From the NCBI GenBank assembly GCA_037043455.1, contig JAWPHD010010322.1:30871-94870 (forward strand): a stretch of DNA of 64,000 bases, given 5' to 3'. The stretch's first letter is position 1, and each line of letters opens with the position of its first letter. The stretch comes from Cyrtodaria siliqua. Lineage: Eukaryota; Mollusca; Bivalvia; Adapedonta; Hiatellidae. Below are positions 58,140-64,000 of the stretch, piece after piece. A program made the translations under genes and the position numbers. The notes beneath the pieces are model-generated. The model ran no database searches. It was not told where the DNA came from and saw only the letters and a list, made by a program, of their open reading frames with translations.

Positions 58140-58245
58140 ATGCACTAACAGGTCGAGCTCATAGTGGGATTCGAATCCGCAGCTGTGAGAGGAAAAGGTT
58201 TAGAACGCAACGTCGTTAACCATTTGGCCACGGAGACGTTACCAT
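58140..58245 (-). mobile_element. tRNA-derived SINE in intron, tRNA-like head
   Basis: Complement has tccgtggccaaatggttaac (A box, 58235-58216) and ggattcgaatccc (B box, 58178-58166), then gagctcgacctgtt. It is the head belonging to 57712-57866, with a longer A-to-B spacing than the copy at 16.7 kb. Confidence 0.85.
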
Positions 58246-58370
58246 TTGGAAACATCCACGCAAATTTATATGTAGCTTTAATTTATCCTTAAGGTTCAAA
58301 TTGATCAAAAGTGTAAAGCAAATGTTTTATTGCATTCATTTAAAATTTAAATTAAACGGATATACGAAAT

Positions 58371-60430
58371 GGATCACAGCGTGTAATGTGACGTGTAGTA
58401 CCATTGGCCAGCAATGGATCACAGCGTGTAATGTGAAGTGTAGTACCATTGGCGAGTATTGGATCACAGCGTGCAATGTGAATTGTAGTACCATTGGCCA
58501 GCAATGGATCGCAACGTGTAAAATGAAGTGTAGTACCATTGGCCAGCAATGAATCACAGCGTGTAATGTGAAGTGTAGTACCATTTGCCAGCAATGGATC
58601 ACAGCGTATAATGTGAAGTGTAGTACCATTGGCCAGCAATGGATCGCAACGTGTAATGTGAAGTGTAGTACCATTGGCCAGCAATGGATCGCAACGTGTA
58701 ATGTGAAGTATAGTACCATTGGCAAGCAAAGGCTCACATCGTATAATGTGAAGAGTAGTACCATTGGTCAGCAATGGATCACAACGTGTAATGTAAAGTG
58801 TAGTACCATTGGCCAGCAATGGATTACAGCGTTAATGTTAAGTGTAGTAACATTGGCCAGCAATGGATCACATCGTGTAATGTGACGTGTAGTACCAATG
58901 GGAAGCAATGGATCACAATTTGTAATGTGACGTGCAGTACCATTGGCCAGCAATGGATCACAACGTGTAATGTGAAGTGTAATAACATTGGCCAGCAATG
59001 GATCACAGCGTGTACTGTTAAGTGTAGTACCATTGGCCAGCAATGGATCACAGCGTGAAATGTGAAGTGTAGTACCATTGGCGGACCAGCAATGGATCAC
59101 AACGTGTAATGTGAAGTATAGTACCATTGGCCATCAATGGATTACAGCGTGTAATGTGAAGTGTAGTACCATTGGCCAGCAATGGATCACAGCGTGTAAT
59201 GTGAAGTGAAGTACCATTGGCGACCAGCAATTGATCACAATGTGTATTGTGAAGTGTAGTACCATTGTCATTGTGTAATGGGAAGTGTAGTACCATTGGC
59301 AAGCAATGGATCACAGCGTGTAATGTTGAGTTTAGTACCATTGGCCAGCAATGGATCACATCGTGCAATGTGAAGTGTAATAACATTGGCCAGCAAAGTA
59401 TCACAGCGTGTAATGTGAAGGGTAGTACCATTGGCCAGCAATGGATCACAGCGTGTAATTTGAAGTGTAGTACCAATGGCCAGCAATGGATCACAACGTG
59501 TAATGTGAAGTGTAGTAACATTGACCAGCAAGGGATCTAAACGTTTAATGTGAAGTGTAGTACCTTTGGCCTGCAAGGGATCAAAACGTCTAATGTGAAG
59601 TGTAGTACCTTTGGCCAGTAATGGATCACAACGTGTAATGTGAAATGTAGTTCCAATGGCCAGCAATGGATCGGAACGTGTAATATGAAGTGTAGTACCA
59701 TTGGCCAGCAATGGATCACAACGTTTAATGTGAAGTGTAGTACCATTGGCCAGCAATGGATCACAGCGTGTAATGTGAAGTGTAGTACCATTTTCCAGCA
59801 ATGGATCACAGCGTGTAATGTGAAGTGTAGTACCATTGGCCAGCAATGGATCACAGCGTGTAATGTGAAGTGTAGTACCATTTTCCAGCAATGGATCACA
59901 GCGTGTAATGTGAAGTGTAGTACCATTGGCCAGCAATGGATCACAACGTGTAATGTGAAGTGTAGTACCATTGGCCGGCAATGGATCACAGCGTGTAATG
60001 TGAAGTGTAGTACCATTGGCCAGCAATAGATCACAGCGTGTAATGTGAAGTGAAGTACCATTTTCCAGCAATGGATCACATTGTGTAATGTGAAGTGTAG
60101 TACCATTGGCCAGCAATGGATCACAACGTGTAATGTGAAGTGTAGTACCATTGGCCAGGAATGGATCACATCGTGTAATGTGAAGTGTAATACCATTGTC
60201 CAGCAATACATCACAACGTGTAATGTGACGTGTAGTATTATTGACCAGCAATGGATCATAACGTGTAATTTGAAGTGTAGTACCATTGGCCAGCAATGGA
60301 TCACAACGTGTTATGTGACCTGTAGTATCATTGACCAGCAATGGATCACAACGTGTAATGGAAAGTGTAGTAACATTGACCAGCAAGGGATCAAAACGTT
60401 TAATATGAAGTGTAGTTCCTTTGGCCAGCG
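58371..60430. repeat. 45-bp minisatellite, about 46 units
   Basis: Unit landmarks: ggatcacagcgtgtaatgtg, aagtgtagtaccattggcca, gcaat. The period is 45, with a few indels near 59083, 59219 and 59270. Since 45 is a multiple of 3 and the unit lacks stops in several frames, long ORFs occur on both strands (372 codons minus, 129 codons plus); they are not genes. Around 59750-59940 units alternate between ggccagc and ttccagc, a 90-bp higher-order repeat. Confidence 0.97.
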
Positions 60431-60499
60431 TGGTATTGACTTCACAAACACAACATATTGACTATAGTGGTATTGACTTCACAAAAACAACATATCGAC

Positions 60500-60630
60500 T
60501 ATAGTGGTATTGACCTTGGAACGGTCAGTGACCAAAAAGCCGCTGGATGGTTTAAGCCAGGTTCTTATGTGCACCAAACCACACTCTCACCTAAAACGGT
60601 ACAGTGCAAATAAGGAAATCTGCGCCAGAG
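60500..60630 (-). mobile_element. Penelope-like 3' UTR scrap
   Basis: Complement gives ctggcgcagatttcctta, ttgcactgtaccgtttta, aacctggcttaaacc and cactgaccgttcca. No terminus or coding part remains. Confidence 0.65.
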
Positions 60631-60870
60631 AAGTTTGATTAAATAATATTGTTGCACATTGTCTAATGCTTAAATTCAAACCCTATAATTTACGGTTATC
60701 GGCGTGTCGCATATCTAATATATACCCGGCATTATTTGGAAATTTCAAGGGACGGTGCTCGACTGAAGTTACATTGATGCCCGGCATTACTTTTGACAGA
60801 TCACATAAAAAAGTGTAATACATCACAATTTCCTAAAACATCAAAACAATATGCACGAAATGTGTAATTA

Positions 60871-61383
60871 TTGTTCGTGGCGCTTGTTTTAGCCAAAGTT
60901 TATGAGTAATTGGGGTACGTACATAAATTATACATCATTATGACTGGAATTGTCGGTGGTAAATAAAAATACCTAATGTTTCAAAATCGGTTGAGAAATA
61001 AATGTTTTATAGCTCAAATGCTTTTTGGGGGGCTTTTTCCAAGTAAAGTCCTTGTTGCTGGGACAGCAGAAAATTAAGAAATCTAAAATTACTTTCAGAG
61101 TGTCTTAGTTTATATTTAGCCTACACATTAGAATCATTTTTTGGATTAATATTCTAAAACAAATGTTTAATTTTCAAATTTTGGATGCAGCACTGAAAAT
61201 GTCCTATCAAAAAACATCATTCACATGTGAACTTTCATTTCTCAACCGATTTTAAAAAGAAGGGTATTTTTATTTACCATTAAAACTTCTGTTTGTCCTC
61301 TGATATACACGTTATATGGGTACTAGTTGAATTTTGTCTTAAAAATCCAAAAAAGCATTGGCTGAAACAAGCGCCTCGAACAA
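60871..61383. mobile_element. Long inverted-repeat element with TA duplication
   Basis: The ends ttgttcgtggcgcttgtttt (60871) and its near-complement ending cgaacaa (61383) are flanked by TA. Further inward ggtaaataaaaatacc and aaaatcggttgagaaat (60956-60997) are inverted at 61232-61280. The arms thus extend 120-150 bp with gaps. 513 bp, no ORF. Mariner-type non-autonomous element by its TA flank. Confidence 0.8.
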
Positions 61384-61399
61384 TAGTTCTCATTCAAAA

Positions 61400-61560
61400 A
61401 AGTATGAAAGGAAAAACCTGGAAATCGTCCAACACAAATACAACAAATATTGCATTCTCGGTTTGATAGAGACTGTTCATGAACGGTAGCAAAAAGTGCT
61501 TGCTACCGTTCATGCCCTCTAGTCCCGTGTTGAACATAACTCAATATAAAAAATGCAAAA
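61400..61560 (-). repeat. Dispersed family X, diverged end (copy E)
   Basis: Complement: actcaatattgagtt-like start, ctagagggcatgaacggtag with its hairpin partner ctaccgttcatg, ctctatcaaaccgagaatgc. It abuts the inverted-repeat element at 61383. Confidence 0.65.
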
Positions 61561-61653
61561 AGTACAGAAATTTGAGCAAGTAACAATTTGCATTGGCCTT
61601 GTATAGACACTGTAATAACCATACGTTATGAAATTATAATTATAGCATTCTAC

Positions 61654-61774
61654 CTGTATATCGGCGGTTGTCGGGAAGATCTCTATGTCCCTGAAATCAT
61701 TAGGCGGTGGTTCTTCCATGTCTTGCTCTATGTCTTGTTCTCTCCCCAGTTCTTCTGGAGTCGGGTTACGTTTT
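61654..61774 (-). CDS. ZNFX1: ZNFX1 upstream exon
   Basis: 121-bp exon with acceptor actgattctag (AG at 61776-61775) and donor CAG|gtagaa. It reads KRNPTPEELGREQDIEQDME, then PPPNDFRDIEIFP and TTADIQ in the frame that continues phase 0 into TTDDQYLRPN of the next exon. In vertebrate ZNFX1 the corresponding stretch is DDFR-x-IPI-P shortly before LRPN, which supports the join. The exon starts with one base of a split codon, so at least one more coding exon lies 5', beyond 64000 or hidden. It would be missed by ORF length alone. Confidence 0.8.
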
Positions 61775-61923
61775 CTAGAATCAGTAAACAATCAAATGGA
61801 AACTCTGATAATTAAAAAGTACAATGATGATATGTTAATACTATTATATCTATTTTAAGAGACATTGGTATTGTATTATTAGGAGTTATTTTATAATTAC
61901 TGTCAATAGATGGGTTTTTAGAA
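61775..61923 (-). other. Start of the next upstream ZNFX1 intron
   Basis: No exon signal is seen between 61775 and the Penelope-like copy. The intron probably contains that copy and runs out of the window. Confidence 0.5.
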
Positions 61924-63757
61924 TAAATTGCCACCTATGTACTGGAATCCTAAGTTACATAAAATTCCGTATAAGGCCCGCTTTATTTCGAATTCTAGTG
62001 CCTGCACAATCACAAACATCTCCAAACTTTTAACTTCTTGTCTTACTGCCATTAAAGATCACGTTAAACAATATTGTGCTAAAACTTATGAAAACTCTAG
62101 GATTAATTTATTTTGGTCTATTAAAAATTCAGGAGACGTTCTTGGTAAAATTTGCAATAAACGTCAAGTTTCAGCTATAAGCAAAAATGACTTCTCTACA
62201 CTATAAACAACCTTACCACATCACCTTATCAAAGACAAGCATATTGCTCTTATTCAAAAATCTTTCACTACAAAAAAAAATACATTTTTGGCCTGTACTA
62301 ATATTAAAGCGTGTTTTACTAACGGCAGTTTGGACAATTACACTATGTGGACTTGCCAAGGAAGTTTGTGAAGCCTTAATCCTCCTATTAGATAATATTT
62401 TCATCAGGTATGAAACTACCGTTTGTTGGCATCCCTATGGGTACGAACTGTGCACCCCTTGTCGCAGTTTTGTTTTTGTATTGCTATGAAAGAGATTTCA
62501 TGTTGACTCTTTCACCAGATACACAGTCAGATGTTATTTAAGCCTTTAGTTACACCTCTCGGTATCTGGATGACATATTGAACATTGATAACCCTTTCTT
62601 TTCTACAATAATAATATATACACTAAAGAAGTTCAACTTAACAATGCTAATATTTTTGATACTAACGCTTCTTTTCGCGATTTACATCTCTCCATTGAAA
62701 ATGGTGAAATAATTAGCAAAATATATGACAAGGGAGATGATTTTGATTTTGATATTGTTAATTATTCCCATTTAGATGGGTATGTTCCCCCGAGCAACTT
62801 ATTATGGGGTCTATGTGTATCAACTTATTCGTTTTTCTAGAGCTTGTACTCGTGTTGAGAACTTTAATATTCGTAATCTTTGTATAACTAAAAAGCTACT
62901 TCACCAGTCACCAGGGCTACCGTTACCATAATCTTCGGAACATTTTTGCAAAACTTTATTATTATAACCCTGATCTGCTTTCCAAATATAAAAGTAATTT
63001 AAGAACACTTCTTTGACAATGAATATCACAACCTGACTTCTATGGTGACGTGATTTACAAACTTCGTAATATCCTTGGTCATGATCACTTTCATACTATC
63101 TTTGTTAAACATGTTAAACGGTTCATCAAAAGAGATTATGACCCTATCATTTTGCAAAGCAATGCTGGCTTGGTGGTGGGTCTATTTACAGTTCGCCACT
63201 ATGCTTTCCTCTTAAATTGTACGATAACCGGACAGGTTGTAGACCCTATGATGACGTCTACCTAAAGACCAAAAGGACGGTGACGTTTGATGTTTGTCTG
63301 CAATCTTGTCTTGTCGTGCCCTCAATGGTTTGTTATCTTGTGCTCTGGCTTTTGTCAAGTCACTGAGTACATTCTTTGTGATTTTCTAGGCTATAGATTT
63401 TTGTATTTATATATACGCGAGCATCTTTGTGTTTTACTTATATTGCTTATTAATGCAGCCGTGTTGGTTAGAGAATAGTTCATAGCGGGGATTTCTTAAT
63501 TTACAATGTCCCGTTTTGTTGGGATGACAGTTGGGTAAGTGTGAGGTTTGATACACCCTAGAACCTGGTCTAAACCCCCAGCAGCCTTTTTTGCCACTGA
63601 CCGTTCCAAGGCAGTAGCCCTATTGTCAACCCTTTTGTGTTTGTGATGTCTTATTAGGCCTTTTATTCATCTTTAAAGTTTTTCTTTGTTTCTGTGTGTG
63701 TTTGTGGTTGACTGTCGTCCTTGAATGCTACTTTTCCTGTTCGATTTTTATATCTAA
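61924..63757 (+). pseudogene. Longest Penelope-like copy: RT almost complete plus 3' UTR
   Basis: Starts MPPMYWNPKLHKIPYKARFI, then SKLLTSCLTAIKDH, NLFWSIKNSGDVL and NDFSTL-stop-TTLPHHLIKDK (first catalytic Asp). After several shifts come GIPMGTNCAP, RYLDDILNIDNPFF (YLDD active site, about 62562), ENGEIISKIYDK, YRY and the C-terminal frame 63050-63265 with LGHDHFHTIF, FIKRDYDPIIL, FTVRHYAFLLNCT and the stop. The full 3' UTR follows, ending gttcgatttttatatct (about 63741-63757). At least six frameshifts or stops. Like the others it has no GIY-YIG domain after the RT. It lies in the presumed intron of ZNFX1, antisense to the gene. Confidence 0.85.
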
Positions 63758-63799
63758 TTTTACTTTGAAATATGGAAACACATTAAAGTAGGTAAAGAA

Positions 63800-64000
63800 G
63801 TCAAACAAGACATGTAGCATTCGAAGAACACAGTCAACCAAAAACACCCAATTTAAATCAAACAACAATTACAAGAGTAAAAATAAGCAAAGTAGACGAC
63901 ACCACAAACACAGCAGATTGGATAATAGTGGTACCAACCTCGAACGGTCAGTGGCAAAACCGACATATAAAAGTAGATATAAAAGTCGAACAGGAAATGT
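63800..64000 (-). mobile_element. Penelope-like 3' UTR, opposite orientation, cut by window end
   Basis: Plus-strand gtagcattcgaagaacacag and cgaacggtcagtggcaaa are complements of family UTR landmarks. tagatataaaagtcgaacag at 63974 looks like a second 3' terminus, so two minus-strand scraps may be joined here. Confidence 0.6.

Larger units (their letters stand above)
57657..61653 (-). other. ZNFX1 intron, 4.0 kb, filled with repeats
   Basis: Donor CAG|gtagaa at 61653-61652 and acceptor ctcgtttcag at 57658-57657, phase 0. In gene orientation it contains family X copy E, an inverted-repeat element, a Penelope-like 3' scrap, the 45-bp minisatellite and a SINE split by another Penelope-like 3' end. 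Confidence 0.8.

Noticed and set aside
58336..60461. Long ORFs on both strands (up to 372 codons)
   Set aside because: They run through a 45-bp minisatellite whose period is divisible by three; the same sequence is open in several frames on both strands.

Overview
The window looks like repeat-rich nuclear DNA from a mollusc, most likely a bivalve. The DNA is AT-rich and shows spliced GT-AG introns, LINEs with RNase H domains, Penelope-like reverse transcriptase fragments, Polinton/Maverick remnants, tRNA-derived SINEs, several short inverted-repeat elements and three minisatellites. The bivalve call is inference from this repeat community. No sequence here fixes the species.

Only one convincing host gene is present. 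It is the 3' two thirds of ZNFX1 (NFX1-type zinc finger-containing protein 1) on the minus strand. Three exons can be placed: 61774-61654, 57656-52366 and 52101-51986, with the 5' exons beyond position 64000. It encodes a UPF1-like SF1 helicase, an expanded NFX1 zinc-finger region and a terminal RZ-type finger. The large exon carries a one-base frameshift near 52889. The 4.0-kb intron between the first two exons holds a SINE split by a Penelope-like insertion, a 2-kb 45-bp minisatellite, a long inverted-repeat element and another dispersed repeat.

The rest is mobile-element debris. 0-6 kb: Penelope-like N-terminal fragment, 3' half of an RNase-H LINE, a perfect 242-bp tandem duplication and a broken Polinton DNA polymerase B. 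6-21 kb: short inverted-repeat elements, an L2/CR1-type LINE tail, a Penelope-like RT copy, tRNA-like sequences and a tRNA-derived SINE. 21-23.1 kb: a PC4-like ORF followed by a BIR (IAP-type) domain, both broken by stops. 23.1-29 kb: a nearly full-length I-type LINE (ORF1, AP endonuclease, RT, RNase H) with point damage and a SINE inside its last domain. 29-36 kb: a hairpin-bearing repeat (family X), a Polinton integrase, Penelope-like 3' ends and a second PC4-leader copy. 36-38 kb: a 64-bp minisatellite interrupted by two inverted-repeat elements. 40-45 kb: three head-to-tail truncated Penelope-like copies and a second subfamily. 46-51 kb: a 1.65-kb inverted-repeat element flanked by TA, a 76-bp minisatellite and further X copies. 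61.9-64 kb: a long Penelope-like copy and an inverted 3' remnant.

The Penelope-like pieces share one fixed 3' end and differ in 5' truncation, as expected for target-primed retrotransposition. Nothing here appears to be an intact autonomous element. The most informative points are the nesting order of insertions, a SINE and a LINE sharing a 3' tail, the PC4/BIR pair, and the odd features of ZNFX1. All family names rest on motif recognition by eye; no database search was run.
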